This document shows, piece after piece, positions 43,508 to 52,182 of a stretch of DNA of 64,000 bases. Where the stretch lies: NCBI RefSeq assembly GCF_013141865.1, contig NZ_RCST01000001.1, positions 2,232,001 to 2,296,000 of the forward strand, in the 5' to 3' direction. The position numbers and the translations under genes are program-made. Within the stretch, counting starts at the first letter, position 1, and every line of letters starts with the position of its first letter. This DNA is from Methylomonas sp. ZR1 (GTDB lineage: Bacteria > Pseudomonadota > Gammaproteobacteria > Methylococcales > Methylomonadaceae). Under the pieces are notes generated by a model. That model did not search any database, was not told the DNA's origin, and saw only the letters and a list, made by a program, of their open reading frames with translations.

Positions 43508-44268
43508 ATTTTCCACGGTGCTTTTTGCTGTTGCCAAAGCTGTTCCAAATGCTGTTTATCTCTTAATGTGTCCATGGGTTGCCAGAAGCCTTTGTGGAAA
43601 TAAGCGTGCAGCTGATTGCTGTTCGCCAGGCGCTCCATCGGTTCTTTTTCCCATAGCGTTTCGTCGCTATCGATTAAATCGAACACTGCCGGTGACAACA
43701 CAAAAAAACCGCCGTTGATCCAGGCACCGTCGCCCTGCGGTTTCTCCTGAAAACTTTTGATGCGGCTACCCACCAATTCCAAGGCACCAAACCGGCCGGG
43801 CGGTTGCACGGCGGTCACTGTTGCGGCGTCATTGTGAGAATGATGAAAATCGATCAACGCATGAATGTCGACATCGCCGACCCCATCTCCGTAAGTAAAA
43901 CAGAATGTTTCATCGCCGACATAATCGCGAACTCTTTTTAAGCGACCGCCCGTCATGGTTAACTCACCGGTGTCAACCAAGGTCACCTTCCATGGCTCCG
44001 CATATTTTTGATGCACCTGCATCTCGTTATGCTCCATATCGAAGGTCACATCCGACATATGTAAAAAGTAATTCGCAAAATACTCCTTAATAATATAGCC
44101 TTTATAACCCAAACATATTATAAATTCGTTAATTCCATAATGAGAATATAACTTCATTATATGCCATAAAATAGGCCTGCCGCCTATTTCAATCATCGGC
44201 TTAGGCTTCACCGAGGTTTCTTCATTAATACGAGTGCCCAATCCACCCGCAAGAATAACCAACTTCAT
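43501..44268 (-). CDS. rfbF: Glucose-1-phosphate cytidylyltransferase
   Basis: Makes CDP-glucose from CTP and glucose-1-phosphate, opening the CDP-3,6-dideoxyhexose pathway. The 255-aa protein begins [38 protein letters not shown], the nucleotidyltransferase signature with the cytidylyltransferase-specific GTRI and the catalytic Arg/Lys residues. [11 protein letters not shown] holds the metal-binding Asp. AGAGGA lies ahead of the ATG. rfbF-rfbG-rfbH follow one another in the Salmonella/Yersinia order. Confidence 0.93.
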   Translation of the reverse strand: MKLVILAGGLGTRINEETSVKPKPMIEIGGRPILWHIMKLYSHYGINEFIICLGYKGYIIKEYFANYFLHMSDVTFDMEHNEMQVHQKYAEPWKVTLVDTGELTMTGGRLKRVRDYVGDETFCFTYGDGVGDVDIHALIDFHHSHNDAATVTAVQPPGRFGALELVGSRIKSFQEKPQGDGAWINGGFFVLSPAVFDLIDSDETLWEKEPMERLANSNQLHAYFHKGFWQPMDTLRDKQHLEQLWQQQKAPWKIW

Positions 44269-44300
44269 TAATATTTCCTCTTGGTTATAGACATAATCAT

Positions 44301-45302
44301 CTACCCACTACATGTATTCAAATTACGAATATACTCGGCAGTTTCTAAAATCTGTCGATCCAGACCTGTTACGGGAAATTCGAACCCCTTTATAATGTCT
44401 TTAATAGGCTGCTCGTTTCCCAAATAGCTATCGGGTTCCCCATTTATCATATTCGGACGTTCAACTGTTAAGTCAGCAGCATTAAGGAGCTTGCATACTT
44501 TTTCAGCTAACTCACCCACTTCCACCGTTTCATCACCCACGGTGTCGAAACAGACGATGTTTTCGAAACGTTCCGAAAACATCAGGCGAATACAGATCAG
44601 CAGTAAATCCAGTATGTAAATATAAGACCGAAACACGGGCTTATTTGCCCGAATTAACACATTTTCTCGGGCTACGACATTCGCAATAATCGAGGACAAG
44701 GCATAAGCATTTAGCTTATTGATATATGGCCCGCTTAGATTAAATATTCTCGGGATAAGAAGTTTTATATCAGCTTTACGGCATATCTCTTGAAAGCGCA
44801 ACTCATCTTCATATTTTAATCTACCGTACAGATTTGCAGATTCATCTCTATTACTATCGTTTAAATAATCGTAGACTGCTCCGGACGACGACAATAGCAC
44901 AGCTTTTACCTGTGATTGTTCCAATACCTGTGTCACCAAGCCCTGAATAACTTTATTCAACCGAATATATTCATCGTCTGAATATCCGCCAACCTTATCC
45001 TTGGTTAAAAACGCAAAGTGAAACAAATAGAGAGTATGTTGCGTATGCCGATGGGTGATTTCCGCCAAAGGTCTAACAGATACCGTACGGCCATCAGCCA
45101 ATACTATCTGCTGTTCGCGCGATCCATAGCCTGATACCCGCTGGTTAAATTCATCGCCGTACAAAGCGGAAAACAATTCCAGAGTTGCCCGGCCTAACCA
45201 GCCGCAGGCACCGGTCACAGCAATATGGCTTTGTTTACTAAATAGGTGATCTAATATAAATGAATAATCAGCGCCAAACGCTTTTTCGAAATCAAAAGCC
45301 AT
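44301..45302 (-). CDS. NAD-dependent epimerase/reductase-like sugar-nucleotide protein
   Basis: An extended SDR of 333 aa. The N-terminal NAD(P) motif is slightly unusual: [16 protein letters not shown] (GxxGxxG at 31-37). [11 protein letters not shown] holds the Ser, [15 protein letters not shown] the catalytic Tyr and Lys, and [12 protein letters not shown] the substrate loop. Its start overlaps the sugar-cyclase stop by one base (TAATG), so both are coupled, and it ends about 30 nt before rfbF. In yersiniose-type pathways a reductase (YerF) finishes the branched sugar; this gene is a candidate, but it could equally act on the cyclase product. Confidence 0.8.
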   Translation of the reverse strand: MAFDFEKAFGADYSFILDHLFSKQSHIAVTGACGWLGRATLELFSALYGDEFNQRVSGYGSREQQIVLADGRTVSVRPLAEITHRHTQHTLYLFHFAFLTKDKVGGYSDDEYIRLNKVIQGLVTQVLEQSQVKAVLLSSSGAVYDYLNDSNRDESANLYGRLKYEDELRFQEICRKADIKLLIPRIFNLSGPYINKLNAYALSSIIANVVARENVLIRANKPVFRSYIYILDLLLICIRLMFSERFENIVCFDTVGDETVEVGELAEKVCKLLNAADLTVERPNMINGEPDSYLGNEQPIKDIIKGFEFPVTGLDRQILETAEYIRNLNTCSG

Positions 45303-46378
45303 TATTTGTAGCTCTGACTAATGACTGAGCTAATCGCAGACTTCAAATTGATTATATTTGCCTCGGTTTTATCGATAAATAACCGTTCTAACGCTCCGGA
45401 ACCATTCACACTGATAATAATAAAATGACTGGTGGAATGCTTTTTATCGGATATAAAACACTCAAAGACTTTTTCCACATCAATTCGCTGGATAATTTCC
45501 TTCAGCATCGGAATTTCATCCAATAAGCCAATGACATAATCTTTCAACTGTTGAGTATCCGCCGGAATGTGCTCCAGGCCACCGCTCACTTGGGCATAGT
45601 TAATAGCAATCAGCATGCCTAACCCAACCGCTATGCCATGGCTCACTTCAAAATTGGAAGCACCTTCCAAAGCATGCCCGAAGGTATGACCAAAATTCAG
45701 TAATAAACGCTCGGCCTTATCAAATTCATCAATTTCGATAAACCATTTTTTTGCTTTTAAACTTAATTCAATGACGTCCGCATACCCTTCTACATTCATA
45801 TCCATTTGCGGATTTAACCGCATATACTCAGAAAAACACGAACTTCCTTTGGCATAGCAAATCTTCACGGCCTCGCACAATCCGGCGATTTTCTGTTCTG
45901 AGTTGAGGGTTTTTACTAAATTCGGATCAATTATAATGGTTTCCGGGGGATGGAAGTTTCCAACCAGATTTTTATAACGTCCAACATTGATAGATGATTT
46001 ACCCCCAATACAAGAATCCACCATACCCAATAGAGTGGTGGGAATATAATCCCATTTGATACCGCGCATATAAATCGATGCACAAAAGGTGGCTATATCC
46101 TGCAGGCTACCGCCACCGACGGCCGTCAATTTAGCTTGCCTTGTTAAGGCTAAATCTCGCATTTTTACGATTATCTCGGGTACGGATGTCAAACTCTTGG
46201 TTTCTTCATTCGCCGGCACCGCAATAACCTTGGCATTCCCGGAAAAAGCCGTTTCAAAAAAGTTATCGCATAACACGGCGCTATTCTCATCTTGCCGTTG
46301 TACTTCGGCAAAAGCACCGTTTTCTATTACCACGCGATAATTTGCAATACTGGATTGAATATCAAACGATACGGACAT
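45302..46378 (-). CDS. 3-dehydroquinate-synthase-like sugar-phosphate cyclase
   Basis: A 358-aa member of the dehydroquinate synthase superfamily, whose members cyclise sugar phosphates to carbocycles in an NAD- and metal-dependent way. Family blocks are AVGGGSLQDIATFCASIYMRG, PTTLLGMVDSCIGGKSSINV, KNLVGNFHPPETIIID, the metal ligands Glu in GLCEAVKIC and His in NFGHTFGHALEG and SHGIAVGLGM. It differs from housekeeping AroB, which has VDSSVGGKTAVN and GLAEVIKYG, and it lies within a polysaccharide locus beside an SDR and an aldolase. I therefore read it as a secondary-metabolism-type cyclase (like DOI or EEV synthase) rather than AroB, but the substrate is unknown. Confidence 0.8.
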   Translation of the reverse strand: MSVSFDIQSSIANYRVVIENGAFAEVQRQDENSAVLCDNFFETAFSGNAKVIAVPANEETKSLTSVPEIIVKMRDLALTRQAKLTAVGGGSLQDIATFCASIYMRGIKWDYIPTTLLGMVDSCIGGKSSINVGRYKNLVGNFHPPETIIIDPNLVKTLNSEQKIAGLCEAVKICYAKGSSCFSEYMRLNPQMDMNVEGYADVIELSLKAKKWFIEIDEFDKAERLLLNFGHTFGHALEGASNFEVSHGIAVGLGMLIAINYAQVSGGLEHIPADTQQLKDYVIGLLDEIPMLKEIIQRIDVEKVFECFISDKKHSTSHFIIISVNGSGALERLFIDKTEANIINLKSAISSVISQSYK

Positions 46379-47054
46379 GACTAAACCCTAAGTCTGCACT
46401 AATAAATTGACCTGTTATACCGGTATTTTCCGGAGAACACAGAAAATAAACCATATTGGTCACATCCTCCAATGTGGCTAGTCGGTTAAACTTCGTCGCA
46501 TCGATTATCTTTTTCAGCTGTTCCGGCGCAAGATTTTGATGAGTCATTGGCGTATCCAATGCCCCCGGCAAAACCGCATTAATTAAATAGCCGTCACGGG
46601 CAAGATCGGTTGCAGCAGAAAGCACTAATCCATGCAACGCGGATTTAGTCATGCAATACGATAACTTGTCCTGTCTGGCGATATTTTGCCATATTGAACT
46701 AATCACGGCTAAACGCGCATTTTCGGCTAATATATTTTCATTTAATAAAATATTTAATGCTTTGACAATAAACAAGCAATTAGCTTTATATAGTTCAATA
46801 TTTTTATCTGTATCAACATTATAAACACTATCGTTACAATTCATCCCTTGCGCCCAACACACGGCATTGAATTGGCCTGCTGCTTTAAGCGCGGATAAAT
46901 TCAAATTGTCATCGAATGGGTCAAATAAAATATGCTCAGGAAGCGCGCTTTGCTTTCTGGACGCTATAACGACCTGCCATCCCTTGGTATCGAATAATTG
47001 GCAAACATGTGCACCTATTGTACCGGTACCGCCGAAGACCAGAATTTTTTGCAT
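46362..47054 (-). CDS. Short-chain dehydrogenase/reductase
   Basis: Classical SDR oxidoreductase of 230 aa. The NAD(P) motif KILVFGGTGTIGAHVCQLF lies at the N-terminus, the catalytic Ser in RLAVISSIWQ, Tyr-x-x-x-Lys in LSYCMTKSALHG, and the PG motif in NAVLPGALDTPMT. It overlaps the sugar cyclase start by 17 nt and follows the aldolase by 13 nt, so aldolase-SDR-cyclase-epimerase form one coupled set. The likely role is to oxidise or reduce the aldol or carbocyclic product; the substrate is unknown. Confidence 0.84.
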   Translation of the reverse strand: MQKILVFGGTGTIGAHVCQLFDTKGWQVVIASRKQSALPEHILFDPFDDNLNLSALKAAGQFNAVCWAQGMNCNDSVYNVDTDKNIELYKANCLFIVKALNILLNENILAENARLAVISSIWQNIARQDKLSYCMTKSALHGLVLSAATDLARDGYLINAVLPGALDTPMTHQNLAPEQLKKIIDATKFNRLATLEDVTNMVYFLCSPENTGITGQFISADLGFSHVRIV

Positions 47055-47067
47055 TGCTTCGACCGAA

Positions 47068-47871
47068 TTAATTGCTGTCTCTTAATACGTTCCAACGTCC
47101 CTCAAGCATCGCTATTCGAGACAGATCTTCCTTGGCAATAATGTCGTAATAATCGCGTTTATTCTGTAACCAAAGTAACTCAAAATGCACAGCGTTTAAC
47201 AAGCCCTTTTCAATATCCGGCTTGTCTAACGAATGACCGGAAAATATGACTTTTCTGGTTTCAAATCGGGTAAGGTGAACCTGATTAATTTCTTTTAATG
47301 CGGGTAATGCATCAATGGAAACACCGCCGCCCACTACAAAATCCAAACCTTTTTCTTTACACTCTTTGGCAGTGGCAATGCAACATTCCGTTACTTGCGG
47401 CTGATTAATGGCATCTCTCGAATAACCTCGTGACAAGGAAAAATCTACACGGCCAAACACCATGCCATCGACACCGTTATCTTGCCTGGCTTGATCGGCC
47501 AAGCTTTGCACGACTTGAAACGCTTGTTCGGTTTCAATATTGAATAAAAAATCAGTATCTTGCTGCTCGTCTTCCGTGAATACTTTGTTCTTCGCGTCTA
47601 TATACTTAGACAGCGCGTAAGTGCTTTCAATCATCGGCGCGATGATATGATCCACACCAATTAACTTACTCTCTAATAAATCCCGCATTGCTTCGCAACC
47701 GCCAATCTTCAAACCCACTTTCAGGTCAGCTCTGCGCACTATCTCAATCAGCCTCAACAGCTCGTCCGTTCTAGTACCTTCCGCTTCAAACTCGGCTTTA
47801 ATGCCTTCGTATCCATACTCCTGCTTTCCCTTCTTTAAAAGGTCGAGCATTGAGCGTTCTCTTTTATTCAT
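47068..47871 (-). CDS. HpcH/HpaI-type aldolase family protein
   Basis: Class II pyruvate-type aldolase (HpcH/HpaI/citrate-lyase beta fold), 267 aa from ATG 47871 (GAGGA about 6 nt upstream). The divalent-metal ligands are visible as Glu in [11 protein letters not shown] and Asp in [15 protein letters not shown], and the family blocks [16 protein letters not shown] and [10 protein letters not shown] are present. Family members join or split pyruvate and aldehydes. In this place, next to a sugar cyclase and an SDR, it could add a three-carbon unit to a sugar aldehyde or supply an acyclic precursor, which is inference. The gene lies 96 nt after rfbC. Confidence 0.8.
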   Translation of the reverse strand: MNKRERSMLDLLKKGKQEYGYEGIKAEFEAEGTRTDELLRLIEIVRRADLKVGLKIGGCEAMRDLLESKLIGVDHIIAPMIESTYALSKYIDAKNKVFTEDEQQDTDFLFNIETEQAFQVVQSLADQARQDNGVDGMVFGRVDFSLSRGYSRDAINQPQVTECCIATAKECKEKGLDFVVGGGVSIDALPALKEINQVHLTRFETRKVIFSGHSLDKPDIEKGLLNAVHFELLWLQNKRDYYDIIAKEDLSRIAMLEGRWNVLRDSN

Positions 47872-47966
47872 ATAACTTCCTCTTTTATTGAAATCAAACC
47901 AAGCGGCAGCGATAAACTGCATGCTGCAGTGCCAGCCCGGCGGATATAAACATGTTAAATGTTAGG

Positions 47967-48506
47967 CTAACAGGCATCCTTGAACGTTGCGCCCAGCAAA
48001 TCCTTGCTCGAAAGTTGCGGCACGCCCTCAAATGGCCAGGCGATTTTCAAATCTGCATCATTCCAGGTAATGCAACGCTCATATTCGGGCGCATAATAAT
48101 CAGTGGTTTTATATAAAAACTCGGCTGTTTCGGACAGCGTTAAAAAGCCATGCGCAAATCCCTCTGGTATCCACATTTGCTGTCGATTTTCCACAGAAAG
48201 TATCTCGCCGACCCACTTTCCGAATGTAGGGGAATTCTTACGAATATCCACCGCCACATCGAACACCTCTCCCTGGACCACCCTCACCAACTTGCCTTGC
48301 GCCTTAGGCGGCAATTGGTAATGTAATCCGCGCAATACTCCTTTTTGAGATTTGGAGTGGTTGTCTTGAACAAAATTGACACTTAATCCTGTCAGCTCCT
48401 GAAAAACTTTTTGGTTGAAGCTTTCAAAGAAAAAACCACGTTCGTCACCGAATACTTTTGGTGAAAATAAAACGACATCGGGTATAGCAAGTCTAGTTGC
48501 TTGCAT
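47967..48506 (-). CDS. rfbC: dTDP-4-dehydrorhamnose 3,5-epimerase
   Basis: Cupin-fold enzyme that epimerises C3 and C5 of dTDP-4-keto-6-deoxyglucose in dTDP-L-rhamnose synthesis. The 179-aa protein has FGDERGFF-like VFGDERGFFFESFNQKVFQE, SKSQKGVLRGLHYQLPPKAQGKLVRVV with the catalytic His, and IPEGFAHGFLTLSE, then YYAPEYERCITWND. It overlaps the rfbA stop by one base. Order on the minus strand is rfbB-rfbD-rfbA-rfbC. Confidence 0.95.
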   Translation of the reverse strand: MQATRLAIPDVVLFSPKVFGDERGFFFESFNQKVFQELTGLSVNFVQDNHSKSQKGVLRGLHYQLPPKAQGKLVRVVQGEVFDVAVDIRKNSPTFGKWVGEILSVENRQQMWIPEGFAHGFLTLSETAEFLYKTTDYYAPEYERCITWNDADLKIAWPFEGVPQLSSKDLLGATFKDAC

Positions 48507-49396
48507 TAAAACACCTGCTTATTCAATAGGCCCAGTAAATACTGGCCGTAGCCATTTTTCGCCAATGGTTTGGCCAATTTTTCGATTTGCTCATCGCCAA
48601 CCCAGCCGCTACGCCAGGCGATTTCCTCCGGACAGGCGATTTTCAAACCCTGCCGGGTTTCGATGGTTTCGATGAAATTGCTGGCCTCGATCAAACTGGC
48701 ATGAGTACCCGTATCCAACCAGGCATAGCCGCGACCCATGATTTCGACGCTAAGCTGATTTAGGTCCAGATACATTTTATTGACGTCGGTAATCTCCAAC
48801 TCGCCGCGCGGCGACGGCTGTAAATTGGCGGCTATATCGACGACTTGATTGTCGTAAAAGTACAAACCGGTAACTGCATAATTACTTTTTGGCTGCGTCG
48901 GTTTTTCCTCTAGCGAAGTTGCCCTACCCTGAGCATCAAAGCTGACGACACCGTAGCGCTCCGGGTCATTGACATGATAGGCAAAAACCGTTGCCCCTGA
49001 GGATTGATCGGTCGCGCGTTCCAATTGAACGTGTAAATCGTGGCCGTAAAAAATGTTGTCACCCAATACCAATGCACTGGGTTGCGCGCCGACAAAATCC
49101 CTACCGATGATAAAAGCTTGCGCCAACCCGTCGGGACTGGGTTGTACGGCATATTGCAGATTAATCCCCCAATCGCTGCCGTCACCCAATAAATGCTGAA
49201 ACAAAGGGGTGTCTTGCGGCGTGGAAATGATCAAAATATCGCGAATCCCCGCCAACATTAGCGTGCTGAGCGGGTAATAAATCATAGGCTTGTCGTAAAT
49301 CGGCAGCAATTGTTTGGAAACCGCTTTGGTTACCGGATACAGCCGGGTGCCGGATCCTCCGGCCAGGATGATGCCTTTGCGCTGGTTCATAGTCAC
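48506..49396 (-). CDS. rfbA: Glucose-1-phosphate thymidylyltransferase
   Basis: Makes dTDP-glucose, precursor of dTDP-L-rhamnose and probably also of the WecE product. At 296 aa it is standard. The start [40 protein letters not shown] is unmistakable, with GDNIFYG carrying the metal-binding Asp and [16 protein letters not shown] near the end. It overlaps rfbD by 4 nt at its start and rfbC by one base at its end. Confidence 0.95.
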   Translation of the reverse strand: MTMNQRKGIILAGGSGTRLYPVTKAVSKQLLPIYDKPMIYYPLSTLMLAGIRDILIISTPQDTPLFQHLLGDGSDWGINLQYAVQPSPDGLAQAFIIGRDFVGAQPSALVLGDNIFYGHDLHVQLERATDQSSGATVFAYHVNDPERYGVVSFDAQGRATSLEEKPTQPKSNYAVTGLYFYDNQVVDIAANLQPSPRGELEITDVNKMYLDLNQLSVEIMGRGYAWLDTGTHASLIEASNFIETIETRQGLKIACPEEIAWRSGWVGDEQIEKLAKPLAKNGYGQYLLGLLNKQVF

Positions 49397-50289
49397 TTCC
49401 CGTAGAGTTCAGACAACATTCGCTCGACACCCTTTTGCCAAGCCGGCAGTTGTAAATCAAACACGCTTTGCAACTTTTCAGTATTCATACGTGAGTTTAA
49501 TGGCCGCTGCGCCGGCGTTTGGTAAGCGCTGGTGGGAATTGCCGTAACCGATTGTTTGTCGGTTTTCAGCGCCAGTCCGGCTTGACGGGCATAGTCAAGC
49601 ACCAAATGTGCGTAGTCGTACCAACTGGTTTCGCCGCTAGCGGTTAGATGATAAACACCAGCCACTTCAGGTGTTTTCAAGGCATGACGAATAGCGTGGG
49701 CACTCACATCCGCCAGCAATTCGGCGCCGGTTGGCGTACCGATTTGATCGTTAATCACCGATAGCTGTTGCCGTTCTTGCGCCAGGCGCAACATAGTTTT
49801 GGCAAAGTTATTACCTCTGGCTGCATAAACCCAACTGGTCCGAAAAATCAAATGCCGGCAATGGCTGGCTTGAATGGCCCGTTCCCCAGCCAATTTGCTT
49901 TGCCCATAGACATTCAACGGCCCAACCTGATCATCTTCCCGCCAGGGTTTATCACCGCTGCCGTCGAATACGTAATCCGTCGAATAGTGCAGCAACCACG
50001 CATCGATACGTTTGGCTTCTGCCGCCAAAACTCCCGGCACCACCGCATTGATCGTATTCGCCAAGTCGCTTTCAGACTCGGCCTTATCCACTGCGGTATA
50101 GGCAGCAGCATTGACGATGACATCGGGACGCAGCGCGCGAACCGTTTCGGCAATCCCGCTTGGATTACTTAAATCGCCGCAATAATGTTGGTCGAATCTG
50201 TCAAGCGCAAGCAATTCGCCCAAAGGCGCCAAGCTGCGTTGCAACTCCCAACCCAGCTGGCCATTTTTACCGAACAATAAAACTTTCAT
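49393..50289 (-). CDS. rfbD: dTDP-4-dehydrorhamnose reductase
   Basis: NAD(P)H-dependent SDR that completes dTDP-L-rhamnose. The 298-aa protein begins [23 protein letters not shown] (GxxGxxG), followed by [23 protein letters not shown], and [15 protein letters not shown] with catalytic Tyr and Lys. It lies 24 nt after rfbB and overlaps rfbA by 4 nt. Confidence 0.95.
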   Translation of the reverse strand: MKVLLFGKNGQLGWELQRSLAPLGELLALDRFDQHYCGDLSNPSGIAETVRALRPDVIVNAAAYTAVDKAESESDLANTINAVVPGVLAAEAKRIDAWLLHYSTDYVFDGSGDKPWREDDQVGPLNVYGQSKLAGERAIQASHCRHLIFRTSWVYAARGNNFAKTMLRLAQERQQLSVINDQIGTPTGAELLADVSAHAIRHALKTPEVAGVYHLTASGETSWYDYAHLVLDYARQAGLALKTDKQSVTAIPTSAYQTPAQRPLNSRMNTEKLQSVFDLQLPAWQKGVERMLSELYGK

Positions 50290-50313
50290 TCACTCAACCA
50301 TGCAAAGCATTGA

Positions 50314-51384
50314 TCACGCAGTGCGCCCTGCATAGTTTTTATCGAGCCAGGACTGGTAGTCACCGGACAACACATTGCTAACCCAGGCTTGGTTATCCAA
50401 ATACCACTGCACGGTTTTGCGAATGCCGGTCTCAAAGGTTTCCGCCGGTTTCCAGCCTAGCTCCCGTTCCAGCTTGCCGGCATCGATGGCATAACGTCTG
50501 TCGTGCCCAGGTCGGTCAGTGACATAGGTAATCTGTTCGGCATAGGATTTGCCATCGCTACGCGGTTGCAGTTCATCAAGAATACCGCACAGCGTGTTGA
50601 CCACATCCAGATTAGCTTTCTCGTTCCAACCGCCGACGTTATAAACCTCGCCAAGCTTGCCGGCTTCCAGCACCCGGCGAATCGCGCTGCAATGATCCTT
50701 CACAAACAGCCAATCGCGTATCTGTTGACCGTCGCCGTATATCGGCAAAGCTTTGCCGGACAAGGCGTTCTGAATGCACAGCGGGATGAGTTTTTCCGGG
50801 AAATGATAAGGACCGTAATTGTTGGAGCAATTGGTAGTCAATACAGGCAAACCGTAAGTATGGTGATAAGCACGCACCAAATGGTCGCTGGCGGCTTTAC
50901 TGGCTGAATAAGGACTATTGGGTTGATACTGGTGGGTTTCAGCGAACGGCGCATCGGTCTTTTCCAAAGAACCGTACACCTCGTCTGTAGACACGTGCAG
51001 TAACCGGAAAGCTTGCTTGGCCGGCTGTTCCAAGTTGTTCCAGTATTGTCGTACCGCTTCCAACAAACGGAAACTGCCGACGATATTGGTTTGAATAAAA
51101 TCTTCCGGTCCGTGGATGGAACGATCAACATGTGATTCGGCAGCAAAATTGATCACGGCCCGAATCCGGTACTTTTGCAGTAAACTCAGCAGCAAATCGT
51201 AATCCGCAATGTCACCTTGAACAAATACATGCCTGTCATCGTCATGTAGCGAAGCCAAATTCTGTAAGTTACCCGCATAGGTCAATTTATCCAAATTGAC
51301 GAGCAATTCGTCGCTTTGCGCCAACCAATCCAATACAAAATTGCTGCCGATAAACCCGGCCCCACCGGTGACTAAAATACTCAT
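50314..51384 (-). CDS. rfbB: dTDP-glucose 4,6-dehydratase
   Basis: NAD-dependent dehydratase giving dTDP-4-keto-6-deoxyglucose, the branch point between rhamnose (RfbC/D) and Fuc4N (WecE). I start at ATG 51384 (MSILVTGGAGFIGSNFVLD), the usual family start, giving 356 aa; the longer frame to 51450 adds an atypical leader. Blocks are INFAAESHVDRSIHGPEDFI, LHVSTDEVYGSL with the catalytic Asp-Glu, and SPYSASKAASDHLVRAYHHTYG. It is the first gene of the about 30-kb polysaccharide run. In the 110-nt gap upstream only a TACAAT-like -10 (on the minus strand) was noticed, without a convincing -35, JUMPstart or ops element. Confidence 0.95.
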   Translation of the reverse strand: MSILVTGGAGFIGSNFVLDWLAQSDELLVNLDKLTYAGNLQNLASLHDDDRHVFVQGDIADYDLLLSLLQKYRIRAVINFAAESHVDRSIHGPEDFIQTNIVGSFRLLEAVRQYWNNLEQPAKQAFRLLHVSTDEVYGSLEKTDAPFAETHQYQPNSPYSASKAASDHLVRAYHHTYGLPVLTTNCSNNYGPYHFPEKLIPLCIQNALSGKALPIYGDGQQIRDWLFVKDHCSAIRRVLEAGKLGEVYNVGGWNEKANLDVVNTLCGILDELQPRSDGKSYAEQITYVTDRPGHDRRYAIDAGKLERELGWKPAETFETGIRKTVQWYLDNQAWVSNVLSGDYQSWLDKNYAGRTA

Positions 51385-51494
51385 TTTTAAAGTTTTCTTA
51401 TTTTTTCTAACCGTCTGCCCGACGAAAAACGCTATTATTATCGGGGCCATTGTACCTTAGTACCATCCTTCAGTGTCTAATGATTCTGCAATCC

Positions 51495-52178
51495 TTAAGG
51501 CAAAAAAAGTTTAAACCTCGCCCCACCCAAACGACTTTCGTTGTCGATCCGCACAAATCCGTTTTTCCCGGCATTTTTGTGCAGGCCGGCCATTACCGAC
51601 ACAAAATACAAACCCAGGCCGGTATTTCCCGACACCCAGTCCAATTCGGCCGTATCGTTTAAGTCCGCGGTTAAAAAATGAGGCGGATAACCCGCACCGT
51701 CGTCTTCGATGGCGATGGTTAGATAGCCGTCCTCCTCAGTCACGGCAATCAAAACGGTTTTGTGGGTATAGCGCAAAGCATTATTCAAGACAGCTGCCAG
51801 CGCATTGCTGATGATGGCGTTATCGCAGTAGCACATCTCGTCATCGCCACAATCCACTTGTAGATCAATGTTGTGCAATCCAGCCAAGCGCGCCTGTTGA
51901 TGAATCGCTTCATCGAGAATATCGGTTACCGGGCATTCTTCAATATGCAAACTAAATTTTTGCGAATCGACCTTATACATCACCAACAATTGCATCAGAC
52001 TGTGATTAATCCGAGCCGCCTCGAATTCCAACTGATTTAACTCAGCGGATGGTCCGTCTTGTTTGGCAGCAGTTTGCCTAACCAGCTCCAGCAAGGTACC
52101 CAATGAGTTTTTTATATCGTGCACGGTTGACGCGAGAATAGTCGGAAACAAATCGTTGTTTTTAGGATGGGTTTGCAT
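51495..52178 (-). CDS. Sensor-less histidine kinase
   Basis: Cytosolic histidine kinase of 227 aa from ATG 52178, which lies 4 nt after the regulator stop, with AAGG about 9 nt upstream. It has only the dimerisation/phosphoacceptor part, with His20 in STVHDIKNSLGTLLEL, and a HATPase domain: N box NALAAVLNNALRYT, G1 IEDDGAGYPP and G2 GNTGLGLYFV. There is no membrane segment or sensor domain. It pairs with the TPR response regulator directly upstream. The stop is about 110 nt before rfbB on the same strand, so read-through into the polysaccharide locus is possible. Confidence 0.85.
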   Translation of the reverse strand: MQTHPKNNDLFPTILASTVHDIKNSLGTLLELVRQTAAKQDGPSAELNQLEFEAARINHSLMQLLVMYKVDSQKFSLHIEECPVTDILDEAIHQQARLAGLHNIDLQVDCGDDEMCYCDNAIISNALAAVLNNALRYTHKTVLIAVTEEDGYLTIAIEDDGAGYPPHFLTADLNDTAELDWVSGNTGLGLYFVSVMAGLHKNAGKNGFVRIDNESRLGGARFKLFLP

Positions 52179-52182
52179 GGTT

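Noticed and set aside
45302..46378. Housekeeping 3-dehydroquinate synthase (aroB)
   Set aside because: No aroK/aroE/dam neighbours, changed substrate-loop motifs, and coupling to SDR and epimerase genes of the locus; kept as a less likely alternative.
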